Source: Planctomycetota bacterium
Lineage (GTDB): Bacteria > Planctomycetota > Planctomycetia > Pirellulales > Pirellulaceae
Length of the DNA stretch: 62,653 nt
Assembly: GCA_029259935.1 (NCBI GenBank)
Contig: JAJDEH010000129.1
Coordinates: forward strand, 1 to 62,653
Reading direction: 5' to 3'
Below are positions 8,742 through 18,270 of the stretch, one piece after another (positions within the stretch are counted from its first letter, which is position 1; every line of letters starts with the position of its first letter). Position numbers and translations under genes: made by a program. The notes beneath the pieces were generated by a model that was not told where the DNA came from, ran no database searches, and saw nothing but the letters and a program-made list of their open reading frames with translations.

Positions 8742-9011
8742 ATGAGTGTTTTTCGAAAGCTGTGGCAGGATGACGTCGGAGCGATCACCAGCCTTGAAAT
8801 GGCATTCTGGATCAGCATTGTGGGAATCGCTCTGATAACAGGCTTAGTCCCCTTGCGAACCGCGATTATCGACGAATTAAACGACATCGCGACGGCGATC
8901 AGCCACTTGGATCAAAGCTACTCCGCCGGGGCATCCAGCTTTGAAGACAACGCGCCGACGATTTTCACCGCGAAACACGGCTTATCCAGCTCCGCGGGAA
9001 GTGGTGGATGA
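8742..9011 (+). CDS. Flp/Tad-type pilin-like protein 2
   Basis: 89 residues; GAGGTGG lies 6 bases before the ATG. The N-terminus MSVFRKLWQDDVGAITSLEM and the hydrophobic helix after it (AFWISIVGIALITGLVPL) align with pilin 1, including KLWxDDxGA, the glutamate before the helix and LDQSYS after it. The tail is short and has no cysteine, unlike pilin 1. It opens the tad gene row and is 64 bases before the prepilin peptidase gene. It could be a minor pilin or the main pilin under another condition. Confidence 0.75.
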   Translation: MSVFRKLWQDDVGAITSLEMAFWISIVGIALITGLVPLRTAIIDELNDIATAISHLDQSYSAGASSFEDNAPTIFTAKHGLSSSAGSGG

Positions 9012-9075
9012 ACGGGGCCGTAAGCGGCAAGCTTGGTCAAAGGCATAGGCAACAACTACCACTGAATTTACGTCC

Positions 9076-9666
9076 ATGGAAACGCCGCAAGTTGTACTCT
9101 TAGTGTTCGTCGTGCTGTTTACGCTCTTGGCCGCGGCTTGGGACGCGAGGAGCAAGCGGATTCCTAAGTTTCTCACGGTCGGGGCATTTTTACTGGCCAT
9201 CGTGTACCACATCGTATTCGGAGCCCTCGAAGGCGGGCTTGTGGGTGTGGGAAGCCACTTGCTGACTGCCGCGGGCGGTTTCGCCACCGGATTTGGCATA
9301 TTGTTCGTGGTTTGGCTGGTGGGCGGCGGCGGCGGCGGTGATGTCAAATTAATGGGAGCCCTGGGAACGTGGCTCGGGGTTTGGATGACGTTTCAAGTAT
9401 TCATCCTCAGCGCCGTTCTGATTGGGATGGCAACGATCGGAATCCTGGTTTGGCATATGTGTACCGCCGGGTTTGGTAAAACGCGACGACGCTTCCTGTC
9501 GGGTAAGAAAGAGGCGCCGAAGGGTAGCAGTCGTGCTAATCGCGAAAAATTTGAGCGCGAACAGAAGACTCGCCGGCGACTGATGCCTTATGGTGTGCCT
9601 GTCGCCCTGGCGACTTGGGTGGTCTTGGCAGTGATGATTATCACGGAAATGAACTCAGGAAACTGA
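9076..9666 (+). CDS. tadV: Prepilin peptidase TadV/CpaA (A24 family)
   Basis: 196 residues, mostly hydrophobic. The two aspartates of the A24 aspartic peptidases are present: D23 in AAWDARSKRIP and D89 in GGGGGGDVKLM (the GxGD motif). It lacks the N-terminal zinc/methylase domain of PilD, as usual for TadV. A basic loop (KTRRRFLSGKKEAPKG) precedes the last membrane span. It should cleave the leader peptides of the two pilins and of the TadE-like protein. The start is 64 bases after pilin 2. Confidence 0.9.
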   Translation: METPQVVLLVFVVLFTLLAAAWDARSKRIPKFLTVGAFLLAIVYHIVFGALEGGLVGVGSHLLTAAGGFATGFGILFVVWLVGGGGGGDVKLMGALGTWLGVWMTFQVFILSAVLIGMATIGILVWHMCTAGFGKTRRRFLSGKKEAPKGSSRANREKFEREQKTRRRLMPYGVPVALATWVVLAVMIITEMNSGN

Positions 9667-9676
9667 ACGGTTTGGA

Positions 9677-10147
9677 ATGACCGGCGACCCAGCACAACAA
9701 CGTGGAAGTGTCCGTTGCCGTTTGGGCAATCGAGCAAGACGCGCGCGAGGCAGACGCCGTGGGGCGGTTACGACCGTGCAGTTGGTGGCCCTCTTGCCGT
9801 TGCTGATTGGGGGGCTGTTCGCGTTGATCGAATTTGGAATGATTCTCAATGCCCAACAGCGGCTCAAGTCGGCGACGGTTTCCGCTTGCCGGACGGCCGC
9901 CTTGTCCTGTGACGACACGGACGTGCAAGCGGCGGCGGTCCAGAGCGAGGCGATGCGTGTTTTGGAAAAAGATAGCTTGATTCGCGATTGTCAATTGACC
10001 TGCGAATTGGGAGTGCATACCGGTGATCCGGTGACGGTTGAAATCAGCGTGCCGATGAAGTCCGCGGCACCAAACTTGTTAGCCATCATCGGCGTCTCGT
10101 TGGAGGGCCGTGAGATGGTAGCGAAAACGACGATGTGCAAGGAATAA
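9677..10147 (+). CDS. tadE: TadE-like minor pilin
   Basis: 156 residues, 10 bases after tadV. A basic N-terminus (RRARGRRRGAV) precedes one hydrophobic helix (TTVQLVALLPLLIGGLFALIEFGMILN split across the membrane), followed by a soluble domain with several cysteines. This is the TadE layout, though the usual glutamate at +5 appears as glutamine in GAVTTVQ. Such pseudopilins are needed for Flp fibre assembly and are processed by TadV. The first 25 residues are unusually arginine-rich; a later start is possible but no better one is visible. Confidence 0.75.
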   Translation: MTGDPAQQRGSVRCRLGNRARRARGRRRGAVTTVQLVALLPLLIGGLFALIEFGMILNAQQRLKSATVSACRTAALSCDDTDVQAAAVQSEAMRVLEKDSLIRDCQLTCELGVHTGDPVTVEISVPMKSAAPNLLAIIGVSLEGREMVAKTTMCKE

Positions 10148-10258
10148 TTGTCGCACGCCGTTGGATTCACGGAATTTCGATTACATCGCGTCAGATGCAA
10201 CAGGAGGTGTGGACGACGCTTAATTTGATTTATTGAGTCATCAAAGGAGGCGTTGGCC

Positions 10259-11371
10259 ATGTCACTTTCGTCTGGAACACTAAAGATCGGTATCGCGGCG
10301 ATCGTAGTCGGATTGATCGGCGCGTACGGCGTTCGCACTTGGTTGCTAAACAACCAAACGCCTGAAGTCCCCCCACCACAGCCTCCGCAGACGATCAGCG
10401 TTCCGGTCGCGTCGGTGGATCTGCCCTCGGACCGCAGCATCGCTGTGGGAGACATGGTCTTCATCACGGTGAAGGCCGAGCAGTTTCTCGAGCGCGGCTG
10501 GCCGATGGAAGAGGTGATGTTGGCCAGCGGACAGATCATTGGCCGGCAACTAAAGAGCCCCATCAAGAAAGGCGACCCCTTCCTGACAACGGGGCTCTAC
10601 CTGCAGGGCGAGCAACCTAACATTGCGAAAATGCTGAAGCCGGGCGAACGCGCCGTCCGTTTAGAAGTGACTGCGGAGAGCGGCGGTAACGTACCTGCGG
10701 GCACATTCGTGGATCTGTTGTTTCGGTCGAATCCATCTTCGAAAGTCCCCGAAATGACATTAACACTTCTTAACGGAATTAAGGTTCTCCATGTGTTCAC
10801 TCCAGCGCTGGATCGCCGAGCATTGGCGGTGGGATATCGTGCGAGAAACCCCGTGGTCACACTCGCCGTCACTCCTACCCAGGCAAAGAAATTGCGGGCT
10901 GTCGCCGGAAAGGGCGATATCTCGCTGATGCCAATTCCTGATTCCGATTCCGACTCCGACTTCATTTCCACCACTCGCGTGGCTTTGCGGAATGATGCGA
11001 TGACGTTCAACGAAGCGATCGGGTACGAGCCGCCTCAACCACCGCTGCCGCCCGAGCCGGCTCCAGAGCCGGCACCGCCGGAATTGCATCGCACAGTCAT
11101 CTATAAGGGTGGTATTCCGCACATCATGGCCTTTCCCAAGAGTCAGGCAACTCCTGTTTCTCTTAGCGGTCCCCTTGATATACCGAAGCCAGATCCCCTT
11201 AAAGATCTCCGAGTGACTCCCACCGGCGATGACGGTTCGGCAATCGAGGAGAAAAGCTCGTCCGTCGATCTGCCTCGGAAGACGGCTCCCACCAGCTTGG
11301 ATGCCCCGCCCGTTAAGGCCGACAGCAATAAGAAGCTGGTGCCCGATTCCGATGTCGAAGTTGCTCCTTAG
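10259..11371 (+). CDS. cpaB: Flp pilus assembly protein CpaB/RcpC
   Basis: 370 residues from the ATG at 10259, 8 bases after AGGAGG; a TTG two codons earlier is too close to that site. One N-terminal membrane helix (LKIGIAAIVVGLIGAYGV) is followed by a SAF-like domain (SVPVASVDLPSDRSIAVGD, then GRQLKSPIKKGDPFL) and the RcpC domain (RAVRLEVTAESGGNVPAGTFVDLL). The last 120 residues are rich in proline and charged residues and probably disordered. CpaB sits in the periplasm and supports the secretin in known Tad systems, which makes the missing secretin gene notable. The tail from about residue 265 on is not conserved family sequence. Confidence 0.9.
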   Translation: MSLSSGTLKIGIAAIVVGLIGAYGVRTWLLNNQTPEVPPPQPPQTISVPVASVDLPSDRSIAVGDMVFITVKAEQFLERGWPMEEVMLASGQIIGRQLKSPIKKGDPFLTTGLYLQGEQPNIAKMLKPGERAVRLEVTAESGGNVPAGTFVDLLFRSNPSSKVPEMTLTLLNGIKVLHVFTPALDRRALAVGYRARNPVVTLAVTPTQAKKLRAVAGKGDISLMPIPDSDSDSDFISTTRVALRNDAMTFNEAIGYEPPQPPLPPEPAPEPAPPELHRTVIYKGGIPHIMAFPKSQATPVSLSGPLDIPKPDPLKDLRVTPTGDDGSAIEEKSSSVDLPRKTAPTSLDAPPVKADSNKKLVPDSDVEVAP

Positions 11372-11456
11372 GGCATCGGGATAAGGCAGAACCGAATGCA
11401 AAGGCCCTGCGCCCGCGCGTTGGCAATCTCAACAAGAAGAAAAAGGCGACGAATCA

Positions 11457-12701
11457 ATGACCCGTGCCCGTAGGAAGCGGCTTCGATCACGACGGGGGGC
11501 TGCCCTGTTCGGCTGGCTTATGGCCATTGTCGTCGTGCTCTTATCCATGGGTGCGTTGGTGATTGATGCTTCGTTGATTAGCGCTCGTCATCAGCAGCTT
11601 ACCGCCGCATGCCAGTCGGCATCGCGGGCCGGCGCCAGCGAACTGATGGACCGCAGCGTACTCTATTCCGATATCAGTCCAGACGATGGCAGAATTCAGC
11701 TCATGCGCATGCGGCAGGATTGGCGGGCGCGACAACAGGCCAAGCGTTTTGCCGGCTATAATTCGGTCGGCGGTGAGTCGCTTACTTTGAACGACAGCGA
11801 GTCGAATCAAACTGGTGGCGAAACGATCGTGGGCTGGGTCGACAACCCCACGGCGTTGAAGGCCCCCATGCAAGTTTGGACCGGCGACGGGCCGTTCAAC
11901 AGCATCGAAGTGCGCAAGTCGCTATCGCAAGCGACCGGAAATCCGCTTTCGCTGCGTTTGGCCAAGCTGATGGGTAAGAACGATGTTGACATCCAGGCGG
12001 TCGCCAGGGCCACGGTCGATCAGCGCGTGTTTGGATTTCAACCGGTTAACGGCATGGCGATACCGCTGCTTCCGCTGCTGGTCCGGCCCGTCGATTCCGG
12101 AGCGGGATGGCTGGAGCAGGCCTGGCAACCCACGAATGTAAACAACGATCGTTTCGCGTTTAATGAGTCGGCAAACGTATTTGAAATTGGCAGCGACGGA
12201 ATCCCGGAAATCGTCCTGGTCTTTCGCATCGGCACCGACGATGATGATTCGTCAGAGGAAATCAACGCCGCTCTGTTGTCTTTGCCCAACAGTGGCGAGC
12301 CGTTAAGAGATCGAATTGGGCGGCAGATTCGGACCGGGCTTACGCCTGAAGACCTCGTCCTGTTGGGCGGGCGCTTCGCGCTACCGACGGATGGCCCGCT
12401 GGTCCTCGCTAAGTCGCCACCCATCTCGGAAGCATTGGCGCAAACGTTGGCCACGGAACTGCGAGCGCTCGCGATGGACGGCAAGAAACGCATTTGGCCG
12501 CTGGGCGACGAATCTTCAGAGTTAGACGACGATTTACAGACGATTCGAGGCTTCGCGGCTGGTCGCGTGGTGTCGGTTAAGCAGGCGGAAGACAGGCTTA
12601 TCGTTCACGTTCAAGCCTGTTTAATGACAACAGGAACGGCTTTGGCTGAAACAGGCCGTCCGCTCAACCCTTGGGTGGGAAAAGTAGTTCGCACCTTGTA
12701 G
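11457..12701 (+). CDS. tadG: TadG-like protein (Flp pilus-assembly TadE/G-like N-terminus)
   Basis: 414 residues. The N-terminus RRGAALFGWLMAIVVVLLSM, followed by GALVIDASLISARHQQL, fits the TadG N-terminal helix, and CQSASRAGASELMD is the usual stretch after it. The large C-terminal part is extracytoplasmic and has no von Willebrand A motif that I can see. It lies between cpaB and tadZ, where a cpaC secretin gene is found in many Tad loci. Likely an envelope-anchored minor pilin-like protein. Confidence 0.7.
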   Translation: MTRARRKRLRSRRGAALFGWLMAIVVVLLSMGALVIDASLISARHQQLTAACQSASRAGASELMDRSVLYSDISPDDGRIQLMRMRQDWRARQQAKRFAGYNSVGGESLTLNDSESNQTGGETIVGWVDNPTALKAPMQVWTGDGPFNSIEVRKSLSQATGNPLSLRLAKLMGKNDVDIQAVARATVDQRVFGFQPVNGMAIPLLPLLVRPVDSGAGWLEQAWQPTNVNNDRFAFNESANVFEIGSDGIPEIVLVFRIGTDDDDSSEEINAALLSLPNSGEPLRDRIGRQIRTGLTPEDLVLLGGRFALPTDGPLVLAKSPPISEALAQTLATELRALAMDGKKRIWPLGDESSELDDDLQTIRGFAAGRVVSVKQAEDRLIVHVQACLMTTGTALAETGRPLNPWVGKVVRTL

Positions 12702-12773
12702 TTTCCGGACGAACCGATGGCTCAAATGAAACAACGTAATCGAACAGAAAACATTACCTAGGACGGTTGGAAA

Positions 12774-13883
12774 ATGTGTGTAATTGTAGCGCATGCCCCG
12801 GGAAGCGACGTCAGCGACCTTCGCCAGATCGTTCTTGGGGCCGGACTCGATTGTGAAGTCGGAGACTGCGTCCCTTGGCAAGATCTAGCGGTGAGGCTGG
12901 CGCAAGGCGACGCGGATTTGGTCGTTGTTTGGACGAGCGGCGATCACGAGTTCAATTGGGAACACTTGCACGACGCCACGGCGCTCACCGTGGCACCCGT
13001 GCTGGCCGTCGGCAGAACCGATGATGAACGCATCGCGGAGGGGGCCCGCAGCGCGGGTGTCATCGCCTACCTAGAAGAACGAAATCTGCGTCACGAATTG
13101 GACACCGCCCTGCAGCGGCTGATCAAGGCCGGTGTCTTCAAGAAAGACCGTGGCAACGTGATTTCGGTGTTCGCTCCTTCGCCAGGCGGCGGATGTAGCA
13201 CGGTGGCGGTAAATCTGGCGGGTGCCTTCGCGAAGAAGCATCCGAACGAAGTGGCGCTAATCGAAGCGACCCGACATATCGGCGAAGTTGGTCTGCTGTT
13301 GGGTGCCACGCCCGACCATACGATTGACGACGTTTGCCGCCGGTGGGAAGGCTTGGACCGATTGAGTTTGGAAAATAGTTTCTTCGCACATCCCAGTGGG
13401 ATTCGTTTGCTAGTCAGTGATGACAATGTTGCCACGAACACTGCGATGCACGCGCAGTCGATCCGCCGCATTGGCGTACTAACGCGGATCCTCAATAAGT
13501 ACTCGATCTTTGCCTTGGATTCGTTATTAGGCGAGGCGGAGATAGAAGCCATGCGACTGTCCGATTCCGTGCTGCTGGTGATTCGGCCCGACGTTCCTGG
13601 CTTGCGGGTCGCCCAGCGGGCGTTGCAAGATGCGGTCAACGGTGGCGTGCCCAAAGATCGATTTCACATGGCGGTGAACCGATGGGGACAGCGCGGCCAG
13701 TTGCAGCGCAAGCAAATTGCGACGTCGTTGGGGCTCGATATTGAACACCTAATCCCTGACGACTCGGCACGTATCAATCGAGCCGCGAACAAGGGAGTCT
13801 TGGTACGTGAAGTGGCAAGTTTGTCCAGGATTTCCCGGACGTTCACGGCGTTGGCCGATTCGCTTAACGGCGGCAGACGCTAA
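12774..13883 (+). CDS. tadZ: TadZ/CpaE-like localisation ATPase
   Basis: 369 residues. The first 115 resemble a response-receiver fold; the rest is a MinD/ParA-like P-loop domain. The deviant Walker A reads PSPGGGCSTVAVNLA (residues 135-149), with neither the signature lysine nor the GK lysine of a normal ParA, as in atypical TadZ proteins; nucleotide hydrolysis is doubtful. Later stretches (DSVLLVIRPDVPGLRVAQRA, MAVNRWGQRGQL) match the family. TadZ places the Tad machine at the cell pole. It is 32 bases before tadA. Confidence 0.85.
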   Translation: MCVIVAHAPGSDVSDLRQIVLGAGLDCEVGDCVPWQDLAVRLAQGDADLVVVWTSGDHEFNWEHLHDATALTVAPVLAVGRTDDERIAEGARSAGVIAYLEERNLRHELDTALQRLIKAGVFKKDRGNVISVFAPSPGGGCSTVAVNLAGAFAKKHPNEVALIEATRHIGEVGLLLGATPDHTIDDVCRRWEGLDRLSLENSFFAHPSGIRLLVSDDNVATNTAMHAQSIRRIGVLTRILNKYSIFALDSLLGEAEIEAMRLSDSVLLVIRPDVPGLRVAQRALQDAVNGGVPKDRFHMAVNRWGQRGQLQRKQIATSLGLDIEHLIPDDSARINRAANKGVLVREVASLSRISRTFTALADSLNGGRR

Positions 13884-13915
13884 ATCCAACAAACCCGTTG
13901 AGGAACCACTTGGCC

Positions 13916-15304
13916 ATGATTTCCGATCGATTCGCCAGCGGCAGAAATGGAACATTTCAAGTTGATGCGTCCAATCGTGCGCGCTCTGTCAGCGGCAGCG
14001 ACAATCTAGACCATGTTGAACCGCTGGAACGTCAGTTTCAGCAGTTGAAAACGGCGATCCATCAAGAGCTTGTCGAGTCATTGGATTTGGCGGCAATTGG
14101 CGAGGCGGATCGCGATTGGCTGTGGAAGCAAGTTCGCGCGCTGGCCCACAACGTTTGCGGAGGCCGCAAGGATTTGCTGAGTACCCTCGATCGCGAACGG
14201 CTGCTCGACGATCTAATGAACGAGATTTTCGGGCTCGGTCCGCTTGAGTCGCTCATGGAGGACCCGCTCATCAGCGACATTCTGGTCAACGATCCAAGCC
14301 ATGTTTACATCGAACGCGAGGGACGACTTGAACTGACAAATATTATCTTCGCGGATTCGAAGCACCTGATGCGCATCATTCAGCGAATTGTGGCTCGAGT
14401 GGGACGGCGGATCGACGAAGTGAGCCCGTTGGTCGACGCGCGGCTTCCGGACGGCTCGCGCGTGAATGCGATCATCCCTCCGCTGGCGCTCGACGGGCCG
14501 GCTCTCTCGATACGGCGATTCGGCGTTCGTCCGCTGGATATTGACGATCTCATGGGCAACAACTCGCTGCTGCCAGAGATGGTGGAGTTTCTTGCGGGAG
14601 CGATTCAATCGCGAATCGGCTGCCTCATTTCGGGTGGAACGGGTGCCGGCAAGACGACGCTGCTTAACGCGCTGAGTTCCTATATCCCGGACGGCGAACG
14701 CCTGATCACGATCGAGGATTCAGCGGAGTTGTTGTTGAAACAGAGGCACTGGGTGCGTCTGGAAACACGGCCGGCCAACATGGAGGGCAAGGGAGAATTA
14801 TCGCAACGTGATCTGGTCAAGAACAGTCTGCGCATGCGGCCCGATCGCATCGTCGTCGGCGAAGTTCGCGGCCCCGAAGTGTGGGACATGTTGCAGGCCA
14901 TGAACACCGGCCACGAGGGCTCGCTAACAACGGTGCATGCCAACAGCGCTCCCGATGCGTTGTCGCGGCTGGAAATGATGGTCTCGATGACTGGATTCGC
15001 CATGCCCGTGGAAGTGGTCAGGCAGTATGTCGCCGCTGGCATCAAACTGCTAATCCATGCAGCGCGACTGCGGGGCGGTGCCCGCCGGGTCATGACGGTG
15101 ACCGAGATTGTGGACGTGACGGATGGCAGCTTTGTGTTGAAAGAAATATTCGGGTTTAAGCAAACCGGCGTTGATGACGAGGGCGTCGCGATCGGCGAAT
15201 TCTACGCGACCGGATATCAGCCCCAATGTTTGGAGAGGCTGCAGTCCGAAGGGGTCACCTTGCCCAGCGATTTGTTTGAGTCACGCCGTTTTGGAATTAT
15301 CTAA
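13916..15304 (+). CDS. tadA: Tad secretion ATPase TadA/CpaF
   Basis: 462 residues from the ATG at 13916, with TTGAGGAA upstream; a TTG at 13898 would add six residues. The Walker A motif GGTGAGKT is at about 240-247. The arginine-rich His/Asp boxes of the VirB11/CpaF family follow ([20 protein letters not shown], then [10 protein letters not shown]). It powers Flp pilus extrusion from the cytoplasmic side with TadB and TadC, the next two genes. The C-terminus has the family pattern [12 protein letters not shown]. Confidence 0.95.
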   Translation: MISDRFASGRNGTFQVDASNRARSVSGSDNLDHVEPLERQFQQLKTAIHQELVESLDLAAIGEADRDWLWKQVRALAHNVCGGRKDLLSTLDRERLLDDLMNEIFGLGPLESLMEDPLISDILVNDPSHVYIEREGRLELTNIIFADSKHLMRIIQRIVARVGRRIDEVSPLVDARLPDGSRVNAIIPPLALDGPALSIRRFGVRPLDIDDLMGNNSLLPEMVEFLAGAIQSRIGCLISGGTGAGKTTLLNALSSYIPDGERLITIEDSAELLLKQRHWVRLETRPANMEGKGELSQRDLVKNSLRMRPDRIVVGEVRGPEVWDMLQAMNTGHEGSLTTVHANSAPDALSRLEMMVSMTGFAMPVEVVRQYVAAGIKLLIHAARLRGGARRVMTVTEIVDVTDGSFVLKEIFGFKQTGVDDEGVAIGEFYATGYQPQCLERLQSEGVTLPSDLFESRRFGII

Positions 15305-15359
15305 TGGGATCAAGGGATGTGCCGCAGAGCGGCGCTAACCTGTTCGGAGGACTTGCTGG

Positions 15360-16295
15360 ATGACGACCCTATTGCCAATCGTGATTTTCGCGGCCATCGC
15401 GCTGTTCGTGGCGACGGTGATCATGATCGTGCGCGACCTGGTGGTTGGCGACCGCGGAGAAATCGAAGAGCGGCTAAATCCTCAATTCAACGACGGTTCC
15501 ATCGAACGACTGCCAACGGCACGTGACGGCCCCAGCTTGAGCCATGGCCGTTTGTCGCGCTGGTTCCACACGCTGCTCATCCAGTCAGGAATGCCGTTTT
15601 CGCCCGAGACGGGATTCTTGCTGGCTGTATTTATTGGCCTGGTGTTGGGTGGGGCCCTCTTCGTTTGGTTTGAATCAATGATTCTGCTCGGCGTCGGAAT
15701 CGCGGTAGGAATTGCTGGTGTTACCGGCTTTTTCTATTTCCGCAGGCATCAGCGGATTATCGCCGTTCAGCATCAGTTGCCCGAAGTGATGGAAATGCTG
15801 GCCCGAGCCGTGCGTGCCGGTGAATCGCTGGAGCAGGCCGTCTTGTTGACCGGCGACACCGTGGCCGATCCGTTGGGTACCGAATTTCGGCGCTGCGCCA
15901 GGCATCTAGAGATGGGATTGTCGATGGAAGCCGCGATGCGGGCGTTGACGCGGCGAGCACCTATTTCCGAAACCCGAATTCTGGCGACAACCTTGGTGGT
16001 TCAGCGCCAGACAGGCGGCAGTCTGCCGGTGACGCTGGAGCGACTGGCAAACGTGATTCGCGACCGGATTAGCTACAAGCGTCAGTTTCGCGCCGTCACG
16101 GCATCGGGCCGTCTCAGCGCGGTGCTCATCACGATGGCGGCCCCTTTGGTGCTGGCGTACTTTTTTATCTTTCAGCGCAATTACATCGCCGACTTTATCG
16201 AATCAACCCAGGGGCAGTCCTTGCTTGGCGTTTCGGCTGGATTGATGGTTATTGGTTTGATGTGGGTGTACGGCATCCTTCGTATCGATTATTAG
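15360..16295 (+). CDS. tadB: Tad inner-membrane platform protein TadB
   Basis: 311 residues. It has an N-terminal helix, two central membrane spans, a T2SSF-type cytoplasmic domain (QLPEVMEMLARAVRAGESLE, then GGSLPVTLERLANVIRDR) and two C-terminal spans. TadB and TadC form the membrane platform that couples the TadA ATPase to the pilus. It starts 55 bases after tadA and ends 15 bases before tadC. Confidence 0.92.
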   Translation: MTTLLPIVIFAAIALFVATVIMIVRDLVVGDRGEIEERLNPQFNDGSIERLPTARDGPSLSHGRLSRWFHTLLIQSGMPFSPETGFLLAVFIGLVLGGALFVWFESMILLGVGIAVGIAGVTGFFYFRRHQRIIAVQHQLPEVMEMLARAVRAGESLEQAVLLTGDTVADPLGTEFRRCARHLEMGLSMEAAMRALTRRAPISETRILATTLVVQRQTGGSLPVTLERLANVIRDRISYKRQFRAVTASGRLSAVLITMAAPLVLAYFFIFQRNYIADFIESTQGQSLLGVSAGLMVIGLMWVYGILRIDY

Positions 16296-16310
16296 TGGAG
16301 CCCTCCGTTC

Positions 16311-17255
16311 GTGATAGATCTCATTACCATTGCCGCCTTCGCCGCATTTGGTTTCGTCGTTTTATTCTTCGCGCAAGGAATTGCCAGAATGCGCCGCGAC
16401 CCGATTCGCGAACGGCTGGCCGCCTTGTCCACGACCAATGGGGATTTCCTCAATCGATCGGCGCAGGCTCACACCTGGAGCGAGGCGTTCGTGGAACAGC
16501 TTCCGCAGACCAGGCAGGACAACGGCATACTGGACCGCGAACTTCGCCGGGCGGGCTATTACAAGCGGTCGGCCCGAAACGAATATCTTGGGCTGCGAAA
16601 CGCGTCCGTGATTCTCGTAGTGTTGGTCGCGGGCATTCTTGCGGTCAGCATCGGTCCCGAAAACGACGTGTTAGCGATTCGAGTGGTGCTGGGCGGTTTG
16701 GCCTTGGCGGCCGTGGCCTATGCGGTTCCTCGATTGATTCTGCGTTATCAAGGTAACCGGCGGGTGGAGCGAATTCGCCGTGCACTGCCCGACGCGCTGG
16801 ACATGATGACGATGTGCCTGACCGGGGGACTGCCGATGCAGGATTCGCTGGTACATGTGAGCCGCGAAATCTACCTGGCACATTCGGATTTGGCGGTGGA
16901 ATTGGTGATCGCCAAGCAGCATGCGGAAATGAACTCGATGGACGATGCGTTCCAAATGTTTGCCAAGCGAATTGACGCCCCGGAAATCGTGAACCTGAGC
17001 GCTTTGATCAGCCAAGCGCAACGTCTGGGCACGAATGTTTCGGAAGCGGTCAAAGTCTACGCGGATGAGATTCGCGGCAAGCGTCGGCACCTGGCCGATG
17101 AACGCGCCAACAAGGCGAGTGTCAAGATGTTGTTTCCGGTGATCTTCTGCCTGGTGCCCGCCGTCATGATCGTCTTGTGGGGACCGGCCGCCTTGGAACT
17201 GCTGACGTTTTTCCAAGGATTCGAAGGCGCATCGTCGTTCGCTCCGCCTCAGTAA
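16311..17255 (+). CDS. tadC: Tad inner-membrane platform protein TadC
   Basis: 314 residues from a GTG at 16311. Same T2SSF fold as TadB: one N-terminal span, two central spans, a cytoplasmic domain (RRALPDALDMMTMCLTGGLP, later LISQAQRLGTNVSEAVKVYA) and a C-terminal membrane segment (KMLFPVIFCLVPAVMIVLWG). It is the last gene of the Tad row; no TadD lipoprotein or secretin follows. Confidence 0.92.
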   Translation: MIDLITIAAFAAFGFVVLFFAQGIARMRRDPIRERLAALSTTNGDFLNRSAQAHTWSEAFVEQLPQTRQDNGILDRELRRAGYYKRSARNEYLGLRNASVILVVLVAGILAVSIGPENDVLAIRVVLGGLALAAVAYAVPRLILRYQGNRRVERIRRALPDALDMMTMCLTGGLPMQDSLVHVSREIYLAHSDLAVELVIAKQHAEMNSMDDAFQMFAKRIDAPEIVNLSALISQAQRLGTNVSEAVKVYADEIRGKRRHLADERANKASVKMLFPVIFCLVPAVMIVLWGPAALELLTFFQGFEGASSFAPPQ

Positions 17256-17301
17256 CGCCCCAACGATTATGGATCGGCGACAGCGGGCACGTGAGACAGG
17301 C

Positions 17302-18171
17302 TCATTCGCCGCCGTACCGTTGGGCCAGCTTGTATTTTTCTTCGACGCCAATGAGTTCGTTGAACTGCGTGAAGTTCATCAGCCGGTCTTCGATTCCCAG
17401 CGTTGTCTTGTCGGCTTTTAGCTTTTGGTATACGTCTTGCATCGCGCGCGCCGCAGCGTACAGTGCGGCGAGCGGATGTAGAATGAGGTGAAAGCCAAGT
17501 TCGGCCAGTTGTGCTTGCGGCAGCACGGGGGTGTTGCCGCCTTCGATCATGTTCGCCACATTGGGGGCCGGACTACGGCGGCCAATTTCCGCAAGCTCCT
17601 CTTCCGACGTGGGTGCCTCGACGAAACTTGCATCGGCACCGGCCGCGCGGGCCGCCTCGACGCGAGCGATCGCTTCGTCCATGCCGACCGCGGCCAACGC
17701 GTCGGTGCGGGCCACGATAAAGAAGTCCGCTCCCGCGCTGGCGTCCGCCGCGGCACGGATCTTGTGGATATACTCATCGCGTTCAATGACGCGTTTGCCG
17801 CGCATGTGACCGCAGCGTTTCGGCCAGACTTGATCTTCCAAGAAGCATCCAGCCGCCCCGGCGGCCAGCAAGTCTTCGACCGTGCGATAGACGTTTAGCG
17901 GATTTCCATAACCCGTATCGGCATCGACGATGATCGGGATTTCCACGCTGCGGCACACGGCCGCCGCACGGCCGACCAATTCGGTTTGAGTCAACAGTCC
18001 GAAGTCCGGCTGGCCGATGGCAGTCGCGGCGACCGAATATCCGGAAATGAACCCCATGGGGAAGCCCGCCTGTTGAGCGAGTTTCGCCGACAGGGTATCG
18101 AAGACTCCAGGAAACGCCAGCGATTGGTACTCCGCTAGAACCTGGTGGACCCGTGACTGCATAAGAGGCAC
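17302..18171 (-). CDS. Isocitrate lyase/PEP mutase family enzyme
   Basis: 289 residues. The signature KRCGH (118-122) with the catalytic cysteine, the metal-binding stretch VDADTGYGN (82-90) and EDQVWPKRC match the PEP mutase/2-methylisocitrate lyase superfamily. Members split or form C-C or P-C bonds of 2-oxo or malate-like acids (2-methylisocitrate lyase, oxaloacetate decarboxylase, carboxyphosphonoenolpyruvate mutase). Sequence alone does not fix the substrate, and no methylcitrate-cycle genes flank it. It converges with tadC; 46 bases separate the two stops. Confidence 0.85.
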   Translation of the reverse strand: MPLMQSRVHQVLAEYQSLAFPGVFDTLSAKLAQQAGFPMGFISGYSVAATAIGQPDFGLLTQTELVGRAAAVCRSVEIPIIVDADTGYGNPLNVYRTVEDLLAAGAAGCFLEDQVWPKRCGHMRGKRVIERDEYIHKIRAAADASAGADFFIVARTDALAAVGMDEAIARVEAARAAGADASFVEAPTSEEELAEIGRRSPAPNVANMIEGGNTPVLPQAQLAELGFHLILHPLAALYAAARAMQDVYQKLKADKTTLGIEDRLMNFTQFNELIGVEEKYKLAQRYGGE

Positions 18172-18270
18172 CGCCTTGGATAGTAGGACGGGCCCAAGAG
18201 CCCGTCGAGGGGCTAATGCGGCGGATGCGAGGCTCTTGGAACAGCCGTTTCACCCGCCAAAAAGCAACCG

